From contig NC_064761.1 of NCBI RefSeq assembly GCF_011397635.1, forward strand, positions 29,429,643 through 29,493,642: a stretch of DNA of 64,000 nucleotides. Direction: 5' to 3'. The notes beneath the pieces are model-generated. The model saw nothing but the letters and a program-made list of their open reading frames with translations. It searched no databases and had not been told where the DNA came from. The position numbers and the translations under genes are program-made. Positions 23,108 to 36,078 of this stretch are shown here, piece by piece (position 1 is the stretch's first letter; each line of letters opens with the position of its first letter). The stretch is from Epinephelus fuscoguttatus (lineage: Eukaryota; Chordata; Actinopteri; Perciformes; Serranidae).

Positions 23108-24887
23108 ATTTATGTCTGTTAAACTAGACTTGGTAATTGTTCAAGCAGCAACAGAGTACAGATAATTTTATTAGTGTTGTGTCTGTCAGTGTGTTTATTT
23201 CATTGTGTCACATCAAACTGGGGCACTTTTTTTTGCATGTGCAAGTACTCTTAAAAACACCTGCATTTTCCATCACAACTTGACTTGGTAAACTATTTAT
23301 TTTCTGTGAAAACATTTGCCATCTTAATACTGTTGGTATACTTGTGTAGTATAGTTTGTGTGCTTTAAAAAACCATCATGGTACTAGGACTTTATTATTG
23401 ATTTTGTCATGATTTGAGATGCACTGTGAGAGAAAACAAGACCAAGCGTTTGCTGGTCAGACTAGCGGCCTGGTGAGGCTGTGATGCTCATTACACACCA
23501 GAAAATATTTGTTCAAATGAATGAAAAATGAGACGTTGCTATTATTAGAGCGTAGAGGTTGTCTTGATAGTGGTGCTGCAGGAAAATCTCCAACGAGTGG
23601 GGTTCACTTTCTGTACGGTGGCCAATGTTGGACATTTCAGCTCCACACTACAAAAACTGTCTCATCTTTCATTGGTCTTTAAGCTCTACTCTGTCAGCAT
23701 CTGTGCACCGCACCGGGAGCTGAATTAGCGTGGCTAATAACTACACTCGTGGACATTTTTGCTTCTCATCAGCACATCTAGAAACCACTCACACGTCAAC
23801 TAACCACTAGTGAATAGGAGTGTTGGATGTGAATTATTTAATGGTGGTAGACTGTAAATGACATTTCTGCCTAGGGTGGTGTAGTGCCTGATACCATTAT
23901 ATAGCAAATACAATAAAATCCTATTCCCTTTTATGAGTTTTTCACGTGTCATGTTTTGATATTAAATCGATGACTTGCCTGCTGTCAAACCTTCCTTCCA
24001 GCTTCCATGCTCGGTCTGTGTTGGTCCTGTGACATTGTCAAGGTACAGGAAAACCTGAGCTATGGGTTTTGTCTGTATCTTTTGCATCATATGAATGGCA
24101 GATAGTTGCGCCTGAAAGCTTAAGCCATACATATATTAATGTGCAAATGCTCTGATTTGGCAGTTTATCATTTGCTATTCAGACAGGAGAAGAGAAATGT
24201 CATGTGATTTAACCTGCTGCACTCATTTAATATCCTAATGGGAAGCTGATTGAAGCTCTCGTATTCCCATTCATGGGTAGACCTGGGTCAGCCAGTGATG
24301 AATAATGCAGGGAAACTCTTGATATGTATTTTAACTAGGAGCCCACAGCTCAACGAGGTCAGGTAGCGATTAGTCATGAAAGGAATACTGCATGAATCTT
24401 ACTTTGAAGAGCTTCCTGTTGTGAAAGATCTCACGTCATTATATAAATTCTCTGGAAGTGAGGGTACTTTCAGACTGCAGGCAAAAGACTCAGACCGTTT
24501 TTTTTTTTCCACAGTACAGTGAACAGCACAAATTACATGGAATATGATCTTTTGAATTCTGATTTGAGCTACATTCATATGCCAGCTGTAAGTCTGATTT
24601 ATTTTGCAACATGACCTCAGTCTAAACAGTCTTTGGAAGTCATGCAACTTTAACGCCACTCCCCTGAGCTTAGTGTCTTGCCCTGAGTGTCTTGTGGAGC
24701 AGCACTGACAGATGTACTTAAAAGTCCCCTGACAGCCTGAAATTTTGTATGAAATCTGTTTCAGTGAAGCCATTTATGTCACTCCTGGCTCTGGCTCTGC
24801 ATCCACACATACCTCCATACAGACAAATCAGCCATTGCTCCACAAAAAGCCAATAACTAAATATTTGGCTCTCTGCACCTGCTAGAG
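23108..24887. other. Non-coding stretch, no gene recognised
   Basis: I see no family motif, exon or repeat end here. Confidence 0.4.
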
Positions 24888-24995
24888 CATGCTACCCATT
24901 TGGGCTGAGTGATAGCAGGCTGGGTTCCAGTCCAACGCGTGGCCCTTCGCTACATGTTGTCCCCTCTGTCTCTCCTGTCTAATAAAAGCTGGTCT
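24888..24995 (+). mobile_element. Degenerate tRNA-derived SINE (family 2)
   Basis: CTAGAGCATGCTACCCATTT (A-box region), GGGTTCCAGTCC (decayed B box) and GTGGCCCTTCGCTACATG follow the order of the young SINEs at 42.5 and 48.8 kb, in the opposite orientation. Confidence 0.6.
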
Positions 24996-25549
24996 GGTGT
25001 AGGCAGACCTCTCTCCACAGTGCTGTGTCAGGGCTAGAGAGAGGTCTCAAATCACTGATTATCTTTCTGCTATAGGGGAAAAAACATGCTGGCTTTTTTT
25101 TTTTGTTTCTTTAAACCAATCAGTGTTGTCTCTGATGGTGCTAAGCCCTGGATGCAGCAGAGGTGCTTTTACAAAATAGTGTCAGGGGTGAACGTGTTTT
25201 GGTGGAACATTTGCGTGTGGGATGGTGAGCTTTTTCATTCAAATGGCCCCGCGAAAGAAAATGCACAGTGCACATTAACAGTCACATGTCACAGTGTGAT
25301 TCAATTTGTAGTGATTAAAAAGACAAGCATAATTTCATAATGTTTAATGAAGTTGAATAACTAAGTTCAGGAACAAAGATCATGCCTCAGTGTAATCCAT
25401 TTCCCTCTCCTCTGATCCTGTTCTCACATCCGTCCCCTCAAATCCTATTTTCTTTGTTGTTTTTCTTTTTGCTGTCATGTCTGCCTTTTCTTTTTCAAGA
25501 GAATACAGGGATCACTAGGAGGCTCTATCCAATGAGATGACTTCCACAC

Positions 25550-25870
25550 GCTGTCTCAACTTTCCTGGTTCTGTTGCACTCTCCCTCCTTCACCTGACAC
25601 CAGACTGCCATCAGATTCCACCCTTCACCTGTATGCAACTCTGATTTCTCCCATCATTCCCCCCACCATCCTTCCTTCCCTGACCCTACATCCCCTCATC
25701 CCTCCATCCCCTCGACCCTCATCCCACATGCCGTGATCCTCTTCCCTACTTCCCTCCGTCCCTTCGACCCTCGTCCCTTCATCCCACATCCCTCTATCCT
25801 CTTCCTTACTTCACTCAACCCTTATCCCTCCATCTCTCAACCCTCATCCCCATCATCCATTATACGTGAT
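25550..25870. repeat. Pyrimidine-rich minisatellite (CATCCCTC type)
   Basis: Irregular repeats of CCCTCATCCC / CCCTCGACCC units make a strongly C/T-biased strand. Open frames here are compositional. Confidence 0.75.
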
Positions 25871-27715
25871 AAACTAATTGCAATCTGTAACTCTGTTGGC
25901 ACGGTCTTTGTTAGTGAAATAATAATATGTGCCCTGGATGTGAAGCCTGGCTATACTATGGCAGGCTAATGGTCACAGTCTACGTCTGGTGAGACAGACT
26001 AAATAAAAGCAAACATGCCCCCATACAAAAATCTTTAAAAACATGAAAAAACAATTGTGTCTCTTTCTCCTCATCCTCACTATCATCTGGTGCACAAACA
26101 GTTCACACTGGAATTTGATTTTAGCCACATTTGAAAAATGTTGTTAAGAAAGATCGGATATGAGCAATAAGGCTGAGGTTTGTTTCATGTTTTCTTCAGA
26201 TACTGTTAAATTTATCAGATGTGTTTGAACAAGAAGAGTTTCTAAAAAGGGTTCAGCTGTCAGTGTTACGAACTCCTCATGACCCTGAAGACGAGGTTTG
26301 TTTTCTAGATGCTGATATTCGATTCATGCGTTTGTTTTGTTCCAACAAACCTGTCACAGCGAAGGCTACTTTGACCTGATCAGATAGATGAGCTTAAAGC
26401 AACACAGTTTGTTGTTCATACCGTATTGCACAGCAAAGAGCAGACAGCAGCTGACAGACTGGCATTTCATACTCACCTGAGCTAAAGGATGTGTCTCTGC
26501 TCCGCACCTTCAGATCTGATGAAAAAAGACAGCGAGGGCGCAATACCAGCCGAGCCTTTCCAGCTTAAAGGTCACTTGCTGCTTCCTGTCAGAGATGTTT
26601 GAACACCCTCCTTCCTGAATTAGCCGGGGATGATGGTGGCCTTGTGCCATCTGGAACATTAGAAAATGCTAAAATGTTGAGCTGTAGCATCAGTTGTAGC
26701 CAGTGAATCACTTTGTGCTTCTGCTTTTTTTCAAGACTCTCACTCTTCCTGTCCAACTTGTTCCCATCTTTTATTTTAACACCACCACATCCTGATTCAA
26801 ATCCTCACAAGATTTAGTTTGATTTAAACATCTTTGTTGTCAGAAAATTGGTTTGCAACGAGAGAAGGAACTTTCCATTGTCAGTAACGTAGCTAACTAG
26901 GTGAAAATAAAAGAGAACTTACTCCACAAAGGGTAGAGGTGTTGTTTCCAGTTCAGCATCGACAGGAGAAGTAGCAGGTCACTGGAAACAATCGCTAATG
27001 AATATCAGGTGTGCCAGCTGATTGCTCAGCACATCAGTTAACTATGCCCTACACCTTGGACATATTGTGACAGTCTCCTGACCTGTTTATTCACTCTGTG
27101 TTCTGTTTCTTCAATGCAGCAGGTAGGCTACCTGGTGGGTGGAGTGATTGACCTTGTTAAAGCACCACACTTCCAACACCCCACACTACGCGCAGCATTC
27201 ATGCAAACACACACCTTCACCACTGATTCTACTGATAAACACATCTCATCATTGCTTGAGTTTGTTTTTGTGTTTGTTGCATTCAAAATGATTCTTTCCA
27301 TGTAAATAAATGATCTATTATTTTGCCTTCACACTGTGTGTCCCGCTTTTTTGTCATGGCTTTAGCGCCAGGTCATAATAACATGTATAAATCAGAAATT
27401 CTGTCTTCAGCCAAAAAAACTCTGTACTCATTTTAGTCAAGAACCTCTTATCTTTAACACTCTCTTTAGACGTATAAGACATTATAGTTTCACAGAGACA
27501 TTGCAGTATTTCCTGCTGGGGTAGTGCCACAAAAGCAGTTGTTCTTTTTTACCAAGACATCTATGCATTTTTAGCATCATCAAAAGAGGATATTTTAAGC
27601 CCAAACCTCTCCTAACCCTAACCAACTGTTGTTGTTTTTTTGCCTAACCCTAACCACAAGTTAACCACAGTACAAAGTTTCAATATATCCACTAGATAGT
27701 AATGTACAGGAGGGT
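25871..27715. other. Non-coding stretch, no gene recognised
   Basis: I see no recognisable gene or repeat boundary. A few CCTAACCCTAACC-like bits lie at 27610-27655. Confidence 0.4.
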
Positions 27716-28070
27716 GTGTGTGCTGGAGCCTATCTCAGCTGACATTGGGCGAGAGGCAGGGTTCACCCTGGACAGGTCACCAGACTATCACAGGGCTGAC
27801 ACATAGAGACAGACAACCATTCACCCTCACATTCACACCTACGGGCAATTTATAGTCACCAGTTAACCTGCATGTTTTTGGACTGTGGGAGGAAGCTGGA
27901 GTACCTGGAGAAAACACACTGACACAGGGAGAACATGCAGACTCCGCACAGAGGGGCACCCCCACTCTGGGGTTTAAACCCTTCACCCTGGGTTTGAACC
28001 CCCTGGGTTTCTTTCAAACTCTTGCTGTGAGGCATCAATGCTAACCACTGCACCACCTAGCCGCCTAGAA
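27716..28070 (-). mobile_element. tRNA-derived SINE (family 1), nearly full-length
   Basis: Read on the minus strand: a head with GTGGTGCAGTGGTTAGCA (A-box region) and GGTTCAAACCC (B-box like), then GGAGTCTGCATGTTCTCCCT, CTTCCTCCCACAGTCC, CATGCAGGTTAACTGG, GAATGGTTGTCTGTCTCTAT and GATAGGCTCCAGC. The 3' tail is lost. The 14.8-kb copy preserves that tail. Short ORFs here are repeat-derived. Confidence 0.85.
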
Positions 28071-28659
28071 AGAAATGTCAAGTGCCAACATTTGTTATGG
28101 TGATTGGGTTTGGCATGGATTGGATTCCCCAGATAAATTACAGAGAAGGTCATGATGAAATTGCACTAGGAAAACCCTCAGTAACACCAACAGTGTTGAA
28201 CTGTTGGTCTAAAGTATGGATCCAACAACCTTTTACTAGAAAACTGAAGAGCAAATCCTACAAAGATCGAGTGCAAGAAGACCTGAGGTTGCGTATCTAA
28301 ACTTAGTTGTGTATCACCTCAGATTTCTTAGAGGTAATGGTGATTACACAAGCAAAAAAACAATGTAAAGGCTCAAACAGAAGATAAGATAACTTTAATC
28401 GCCATTTGTACACCTGCATGCTGTCTGGGTACATAGGAGTTCTTGTGCCAAAACACTCAGAATCAGTCAGAAATAGACAAGTAATAAATAGTAAAAGATA
28501 AAGTGCACACAGCAAGACACATAAAAGCAAGAGAAACCAATGGAATGCGCAAAAGTTAGATTTTAAGAGCCCTGCGATGTCACACACAGGGGAGTGCCAT
28601 CTTGAATAAGTAGAAGTAATCCCTCAAATCAGTGCGTGGCAGAGTATTTTTCTGCAGAA

Positions 28660-28908
28660 ACTCTGCCCTTTGCCTGTAGTTTTTTTCATTTCTTCCTGTT
28701 TTTCTGTGTTCAGGATGTGTATGGCTGTGTACCCTGACAGCACTCAGGTGAGGTTGGGCTTTGTAGAAAAGTAGTGACCAGGTGTCAGACTGTAAACAGC
28801 AGGCAGCCAAGAGACACAGCACCAAAAAATGCAAATGTAGTGAGGCGAAATGCCAAATGAGAGTGAATCTAGGGCTGGCCTTTACATTTTACAAACAGTG
28901 ACAATCCT
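28660..28908. repeat. Interspersed repeat, copy 1 of a pair
   Basis: Aligns over about 250 bp with 40478-40745: shared CTCTGCC, CACTCAGGTGAGGTTG / GCTCAGGTGAGGTTG, CCAAGAGACACAG and AGAGTGAATCT. The copies are clearly diverged. No coding potential or family identified. Confidence 0.65.
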
Positions 28909-29560
28909 GCACAGTTTACCTTTAAATACCAAATTAAGTGAACGCAGGAGGATCCAACAGTACTAAGCATCATGTGATGAATTCAGTCAGACTCTACAAG
29001 TGGAACAAACTCATGAAAAAGACATTTTCATCTATGGAAAACACAGGACAACTAACCAAGACAAAACTAATAGTTGTTGTAAAATGGTGGAAGATGAGGC
29101 TGAAAGACAGAATATTGCACACCTAAACTGTCCCCATCCTCAGACTCCTTACTTTCATCATCCCTCCTTCAGTCTTTCTCAGACATGTTCAGTGAACATA
29201 ATAAACTCCTCGTTATTTTAATTGTCTTCATGTCCTCAAATTCCAGCAATGACAGATTCCATTTGTCCAAACACCTGAAACAAACCCCATTTAATGGCTG
29301 CACGCGCTAACTGGGTCAAACACCTTAATAAATCATGTTAACTAAATAACCGTCACCAGTCTTCTTTGAGGATTTAGGCATGGTGGATTTGTGTCATTCT
29401 CTGTGCACAATGCCTATTTGCATATGACTAATGTGAACACGGCAGAGGACAAGAGAATCACACCACCCCCTGTCATCACGATCCTGGCTTTATACTGCTG
29501 TGTGGTGAGGAAGTGTGCATGCATGTGTGTGCGTGCACATTTGCATGTGCCAGACAGGCA

Positions 29561-29566
<6 letters not shown>

Positions 29567-29614
<48 letters not shown>
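29567..29614. repeat. (TG)n microsatellite, 48 bp
   Basis: Uninterrupted TG dinucleotides preceded by imperfect TG/CATG sequence. Confidence 0.98.
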
Positions 29615-29615
<1 letters not shown>

Positions 29616-30344
29616 ATCAGTGTGTTTTCGCGAGGAAAGAACAAAGCCTCCATCTGGTCTGAGCTACTGAATGTGCCAGTATGAAACACTTCTGTCATTC
29701 TCAAGTCCCTTTTTGAAGCAGCTCGGAGGTGGAGTGGGGCCAGGCGGAGAGCAGCGAGGGGTCCCATTTGAGGCGCGAAATATGCCCATCTCAAGCAGGG
29801 AGCCCCCCCAGCTGAAGCCATTCTCTCCTCCACAGCTGACTTGTACCACTCTCATCAGAGGAGACACACACTGATGTGGTGTGTGATGGTCCTCCTCCTT
29901 CTACCTTCACCTCCACAGCTCTCTGACACAGTGTAATTACTTGTGCAACAAAGAGAGTGAGGACCCAGGCAGACTTTGGTGATAAGCTCCCCAGGATCAG
30001 AGGGCTTTATCCAGGGAGCAGCTGGGAAGAAGCTGGGGGGAGCGGAGGCAAAGGTCACTTGGTAGAAGGATATCAGAAGGAGCTGGCTGCGATTTGGATT
30101 GGTGGGCAGTCCTCCCAGCATCCCCTTAACACCCCACTGCCATTAATTCTCCTGTCTAGTGCTGATCTAGTAGACTCCAGTTGGGTTTCAGAAGGAATAC
30201 TAAAGCAAAAAAAAAAGGAATAATTTGATCTGACAGTTTCTTTGACTTCATTTTCTTTCTCCTGAAGCAACAACGAAAACATCCTTTCTCTGACATGTTA
30301 TTATATGGGAGGCCTGAGCCTAATGTCTGCCTTTTATGGCTGCA
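29615..30344. other. Non-coding stretch, no gene recognised
   Basis: Moderately GC-rich with overlapping short frames on both strands (29664-29874); none shows a family motif or splice context. Confidence 0.4.
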
Positions 30345-30612
30345 AAAAACATTAGTTTTCATTTCCAATTATATTCTCAATTATTTTTTCAATTAATTGA
30401 TTAATTGTTTTGCCACTAAAATGTCAGGTAGTGAATAAAATGTGACGTCTCAATTTCACAAGGTGATGATTTCAAATTACTTTTTTTTTTTGTCAAAGAG
30501 AATTGAGAAACATTTCAGAAGCTGGAAGCAGCAATCTCAATTGCAAGTTTTACCGAACTGAGTGATTATTTAATCAGCTAAATGTTCACAACTAATCTGC
30601 TTAAAAGCAAAA
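30345..30612. mobile_element. Old AT-rich fish MITE (ATTGATTAATTG type)
   Basis: CAATTAATTGATTAATTG, CAAGGTGATGATTTCAAAT and CAGAAGCTGGAAGCAGCAA match landmarks of a common fish MITE. The copy is degraded. Confidence 0.5.
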
Positions 30613-30835
30613 TCATCACAGATCTCTACATTTAGATAAATATAGGATTTTTAAATTTCAGAATAAGTATGTTTTTTCTCGTGAGGACAAGAAAACCATT
30701 GTGCAATCAACCATCATGTCTGTGCTGGACTAACTCATGCTGCCTTTTCCACCCTACAATAACCTGATGCATAGAAAATGACAGATGCAGAAGAAAGCAT
30801 GCATCTACTCATGGACAAGAGGCTCGTGCCTATAG

Positions 30836-32777
30836 CCCCGTTTCCACCAAGCACTACAGTTCAGTTCAGTTCGGTACGTTTTTTTTTCCGTTTCCACTGT
30901 GAAAAGTTGTGGATGGTACCAGTGGAACTGTTCTGTACCGTCCCCATTTTTGGTCCCCCCTCTGTTGGGGTACCTAGCACACAGATCTGGTACTAAAAGG
31001 TGGAGCTGTGAACACTGAAGTCTGTTGATTGGTCAATAGAGGACAGTCACTCTGCTCAGGGCTGAGTTGTGGCTGGTTTTGGTTCTTGTGTAACATATAT
31101 TGGTAAACTGTAATTATAAGATAAATTAGCAGCTGAAGTCTGAGAAAAAACATAACTCAATTCACTGGTCCGACTTCTGGAGACTTTTAAGGTGGACCGT
31201 TAACTTGTAATGTTATTCAATGCATGAGTTGAAGACGTGAATCCATCAACACACCTTAAATTTCTCTGTGACAACTTTGACCATTCTATTAGTTTTTATA
31301 TGACATACACTTTTAGTGTGAGTGGATCTTCAAGCTTTTAACTGGATATGCGAAAGTCTCTCGTTTCTGCTCATGTCTGTGCATGACCTACAACAGCAAA
31401 TGAGACCATCGGTGTGAAGATAAGCTATTTCTATATAGTGTATATCCATACCTTTAGGAAACTGTGTACGGGTCCGTCCCAGGTCGCTTCCAGCACGAAG
31501 CGATTTACAGCACTCAGACGGCACACGTCATCTTACCTAGCTGCTTACATTTGACTAGTAATGAAATGAAACAGTGACTCTTATAAATAGTCACTATTCC
31601 TCCTCCTCAACCTGACGTCCGTGGGGAGTTAAAATAGCAGCAATCATCGGGTAAAAGTTCTGTGAAAGCACTGGACTCAGCACTGGACTCAGCCACGTCT
31701 CAGTCACACAGAGAAAATCCAATCCTCGGGAAGTCAGGAAATCCTTCAGGATAAACGTTTTGATCTAGCGTTTACCAGCCCAATCCTGGCAGGAGCCGGC
31801 GGGTCCACGGCGTTAGCTGTCCGGGGAGCCACACACACAGAGGCCACAGGTTGCGCAGATTCACCCCGCGCCAGCGGGGACGAGGAGAGCAGGGGCCGCG
31901 GGGCTGAACACCTCATCCAGGCCGATGACAGGTACCAGCCAGGCGTCGACAGGGTCCAGCGAGTGCTGAGAACTCAAGAGGCGAGGCACCGCTACATACT
32001 CAGTCCAAGAAGCCGTGGAAGTGCTTGCCAAACAGGCCTTCAGCCTTACCAGCCGACCGCTGTGTTTACCCCGGCGGCGATGGCGCTTACGCTGGAGAGG
32101 TGGAGCTGGGGCGCGGCAGAGGTGAGCTGGGATCCCCGATAGGAGCGGGGGCAAAGTTTTCCCGTCCTGTTGTTTCATTCATCCCCAAAACAAACACATG
32201 CGCGAGCCAGGTAAGCGTCTTTACGACAATATGCGCTAGAGCTCATGGGAAATGTAGGCTTCGTTCCGGCAAAACACTAATGTTTTTGTCCACAGGGTCG
32301 CCAAAATCAACTCAAAATGAAAGTTCCTTGTAGGGGCTTTAATTTCGACTGGGTTATGTGAGCTGCATATATTTTAAACCTCACTTGGAGAAAAAAAAAA
32401 CAGCATTGCGGAGCGTCATTCCTATGGGCTACAGCAACACTAAACCCCTGAGCTTGCCGTAGAAGGATTAAATGCATAAACCCGCTATTTTTAAATATCC
32501 CATGGAGAGAGACTCTCACTGCAGCCTGTTTTATTTTGTTCTGAAAATGTTGGCGTGCAGCCTCGTTCTGTGGACGATGAACGAGGTGCAGACTCCCATC
32601 CGTGTCACCGATAATAAGGAAATACATTGAGTGCTGGACGGAGCAGTGAGTGACAACAACCCCGCCCACATTCAAGAGTAGTGTTTGCAGTGGAAACGCT
32701 AGGATCTAGGTACCATGTCTGAAGGGTTACTGTTGGTTCCAAAGGTACCATACTGAAAGTGTTTGGTGGAAACAGGG
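30836..32777. mobile_element. 1.9-kb TIR element, GTTTCCACCAA ends
   Basis: The left end CCCCGTTTCCACCAAGCAC and the right end, reverse complemented, CCTGTTTCCACCAAACAC are clear terminal inverted repeats. Subterminal blocks (GGTACC motifs near 30915 and 32710) are also roughly symmetrical. No transposase frame was recognised. The interior includes a GC-rich island (31780-32200) that appears to be other inserted sequence. Confidence 0.75.
31640..32340 (-). mobile_element. Probable second element inside the 1.9-kb TIR element
   Basis: On the minus strand it would start TTAAAGCCCCTACAAGGAAC, a familiar fish MITE-type end, at 32340. A basic open frame follows (32178 to 31861) with PPLQRKRHRRRGK and SGRLVRLK. 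Such Arg/Lys-rich peptides recur in fish retroelement ORFs, but I cannot name this one. The left boundary is not found. Confidence 0.4.
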
Positions 32778-33699
32778 TTGATGACAGCATGAGATGTAAA
32801 CATTATTGAAACTGCTCACAACAAGGTCTGTGGATTATCTTGAGTAACCGGGTCATGATTTCTGGAAAGAGACATTGCTGTTGAGTTTTTCAGATGTGTA
32901 TATATACTTTTGTTGTCACTTTGAGCACCACAAGCAGAGTGCCACCTAAGTCTATTATATTTGAGAGAACAGACATCTCTACGGCTGATTTTTCCAGCAT
33001 TTGGCAACTCACACTAAAGTAATCTAGATTAAAAGATCGCACTGCAGGTAAGAGGAAAAATAGACATTTTTTATTTTATTTTAGGGTGAACTGTCCCTTT
33101 AAATAAAGGACCCATACTGTAGTTATCGATCTCTTCAACCAGCCTCTCAATGCCATCCTATGATAACAGATAGGTGGCAGGAGTGGATAAGCAATCTCTT
33201 CCAAATTCCTCCCTTCCATATCCCCCTCTCCCCAAATCCCCCAAAACAGCAGCTGCTTTGTCTCCACTCCCTCTCTGATTGCAGTCTTCTGGCAAGGCCT
33301 GACGGCATGCACACACCTGCTCACACTGACCTCCAATCTATCGCCTCCACGCCTGCCCGCCACAACTGCTGGGATTAGTGTGTCTGGGATAGGGGATAAG
33401 TGAGAAGGGCGGTGGCGGCCTTTTAGTCTGACATGCGTGTCCCGTCACTCACTTGTGACACTGAGCGTGTGTGCACAGCTGGCTGATTCTGCCTGCCTCT
33501 GTGCATGCGAGCGGCCTGGAGGATTGCGTGTTGTGAGAAAGAGCAACTGGAGGTGGAGACAACCATGATAAGACTTTAAGTGTGCATCCCATGTAAGAGC
33601 CTCTGGGTACTTGGTTTCAAATCTTACATCATCTTACAACAACAAATAGATAAGCAACAAATCTGTCACATACAAGTCCCCCAACTAACTGCACCTCTT

Positions 33700-34650
33700 T
33701 TAAAGGAAAAATTCAACCTCCACATGATCATTTGTATATCAATTACTCACCCTGTGTTACACTGACTTTATGAGGAAAACTGTATTTTTCTCGCATGCCT
33801 GCTGTGAACAAAGAATCCAAAGACTCTTGATGAATTGAAGCCATAGGGGTCCATGTTTAATGACAGCAAAACTATATCAAAACATCTGTTTACAAACTCT
33901 CACTCAGCTCACGCAGTATAAACAAATAAGTCTCACTTATCCAGTCCCATGCTCAGTACTTCCCAAACAGACAGACTTTTCAAAAGGAGAACTGGCAACA
34001 CATTCTCACTCCGACCTCATCACATATGAACGTTTGGTCGTGGACCTTCCACGTCCAGATACAATGTGAAAGGTACCCTGGGTGTGTTGGTTGTTGATGC
34101 TCTGGGAAATTTACCATTTGCATACACTCTCGCCGCTCTCCCGGGTGAAAGTCGCTGTTTCTTGGACCCATCCACCACCCATCCCGTCCGCCCTACTGGG
34201 ACTTTCGTCGCCTTAACTTTTGTTCTTGTCCCGCTGTGTTTCCCACTGCCACTGCCGAGCGCCGTTAAACTTTAATGCCGACTGGCTGTGTATCATGCCG
34301 ATGTTAAGGGACAGCTTTTTTCTTCGGTGTCTGACGCTGCAAGTCACTGTCCAAGTGTCGGATTTCGACAACTTCCCAGTGAGACCGGATTGGAACTGAA
34401 CTGAAAGGAAAACTCATCAATGCTCTCTTCAAAGCCAGACTCCATTGACAAAAACAGTAATTTTACCTCACTGAACACGGAAGCTGCTGGTTGGTAGTTT
34501 GTGTCATTGCGTGACATTGGGTGCTTTAAAGTGTTAGTTCAGTTCCCCATAAACAGATGTTTTGATGTAGTTTTCTTTTCAAATTCAACATTACACGAAG
34601 CAAATAACTGATGTACAAATGGCCATTTTTGGGGTGAAGTATTCCTTTAA
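33700..34650. mobile_element. TTAA-flanked MITE interrupted by another element
   Basis: The left end TTAAAGGAAAAATTCAACC and the right end, reverse complemented, TTAAAGGAATACTTCACCCC are terminal inverted repeats with TTAA at both outer edges, as in piggyBac-type insertions. The middle (about 33992-34393) is copy D of the TCTCACTCC element. Confidence 0.75.
33992..34393 (+). mobile_element. TCTCACTCC-end interspersed element, copy D (nested)
   Basis: Starts CAACACATTCTCACTCCGAC, contains GGACCCATCCACCACCCATC and GTGTATCATGCCGATGTTAA, and ends GGATTTCGACAACTTCCC then AGTGAGACCGG. It splits the surrounding TTAA-flanked MITE, so it inserted later. Confidence 0.75.
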
Positions 34651-35520
34651 CGTGGAGTCAAAATGTCTTTTTTAGTTAAGGATTCAAGATTCTCACCTCC
34701 CTTTAATGTTTTACATCAGCTGATCTAAAACCTCTGATGGTCCCTTGAGATCAAAAAAGCAGAAGATTTGTTTTCATAGTAACCATTTAATATCAATAAG
34801 TGTCCCTTTCTGATCTGAAATGCTTAATTATTTGCTATGTGTAGTTGTAAACATACAGAGAGGTTTTGCTGGTAGTGCGTACAGCTCTTGTTGGGACTGT
34901 AATGAATGCAGGAGGGTGAATGTGGTGATGGTGCAGCCAAAGGAAATATTTATATGGATACAATTACATGGACAGTATTTTGACACTTAATTTTTATGGA
35001 CTGTGAGTGGACATTTGGTTGGAATCTGACAAGGTTACTTACAAGTCATGTTAATACTGTTATTTTGATTCACCTCAGTTTATGTTTTTTATTATCATGG
35101 TTTATTTGCATCTATTCTATCTATTAGTATGAGTCCTGTCTGGTGTTGTTTTTTTGTCTTTTGAGGTGGTTTTGAGGTCATTGAAAAAATTGAAATTGAA
35201 TAAACTTTAAGTCACAAAAAGTGTCTTCTATGGTTTTGCATCTTTCATTTGCTGATTTATTTATTTATTTTTTACTTGCAGCAGTAGGAAAAGAATAGGA
35301 GTTACTAACAGAATAATCAATGACTCTATTCTATTCTTTCTATTCAAGTGTTCCAGTAAGCCATGACAGTGACAGTGAGTCAGCACACACAATACCAGGA
35401 CCCTGACACTGAGGCAGCTCAGTGGACGTCAGCTATCATCCATGTTATTATTTACATCTGTGCTTTTAATACCAAAACATGCCAACAAAACATATCTACT
35501 TATTGAACTCTTCTAGGCCA

Positions 35521-35524
<4 letters not shown>

Positions 35525-35560
<36 letters not shown>
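35525..35560. repeat. (TG)n microsatellite
   Basis: Uninterrupted TG dinucleotides, 160 bp from an inverted (CA)n partner. Confidence 0.97.
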
Positions 35561-35561
<1 letters not shown>

Positions 35562-35717
35562 ATGTTCTGTGGTTTTCTAACATGTTCTCTGGCTGTGCAG
35601 CGATCACAGGTGTTCATTCCTGCAAGCCTGTCTGATGGATTAACAGCTGCCGCCACCGCGTAATCGTTGACACCCCCCAGATCTGACATTACACACATTC
35701 TTATTCTGATATGACAG

Positions 35718-35719
<2 letters not shown>

Positions 35720-35760
<41 letters not shown>
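35720..35760. repeat. (CA)n microsatellite
   Basis: Uninterrupted CA dinucleotides; reverse complement of the tract at 35525-35560. Confidence 0.97.
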
Positions 35761-35762
<2 letters not shown>

Positions 35763-36060
35763 CACTGCACAATTTACACACACCAAAATCATAAGGCTGC
35801 GAGGACAGTGCCATTTGTTCCCACCTACACAAATGTGCTCATGAAAATAGAGCTTTATATTAGGTACCCTTCAGTCTGAGAGAAATACTCTGACAGAAAT
35901 GCTGAAATAAAGAAAAAAGCAGAGACAAGGTAAGAGCTATACAAAAGCCAGAGAAACGAGAGTGTGATATTTGTTTGATTTTTACATGCTGCACAGCTAC
36001 TGTCGTTATTATTCATATCCCTCCCCAGGGAGCCTTGTTTGAAAAATGGGACTATAGCAG

Positions 36061-36078
36061 CCCCCCCCCCCCCCCCCC
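36061..36078. repeat. C18 homopolymer
   Basis: Eighteen consecutive C, followed by a pyrimidine-rich tract to about 36260. Confidence 0.95.
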
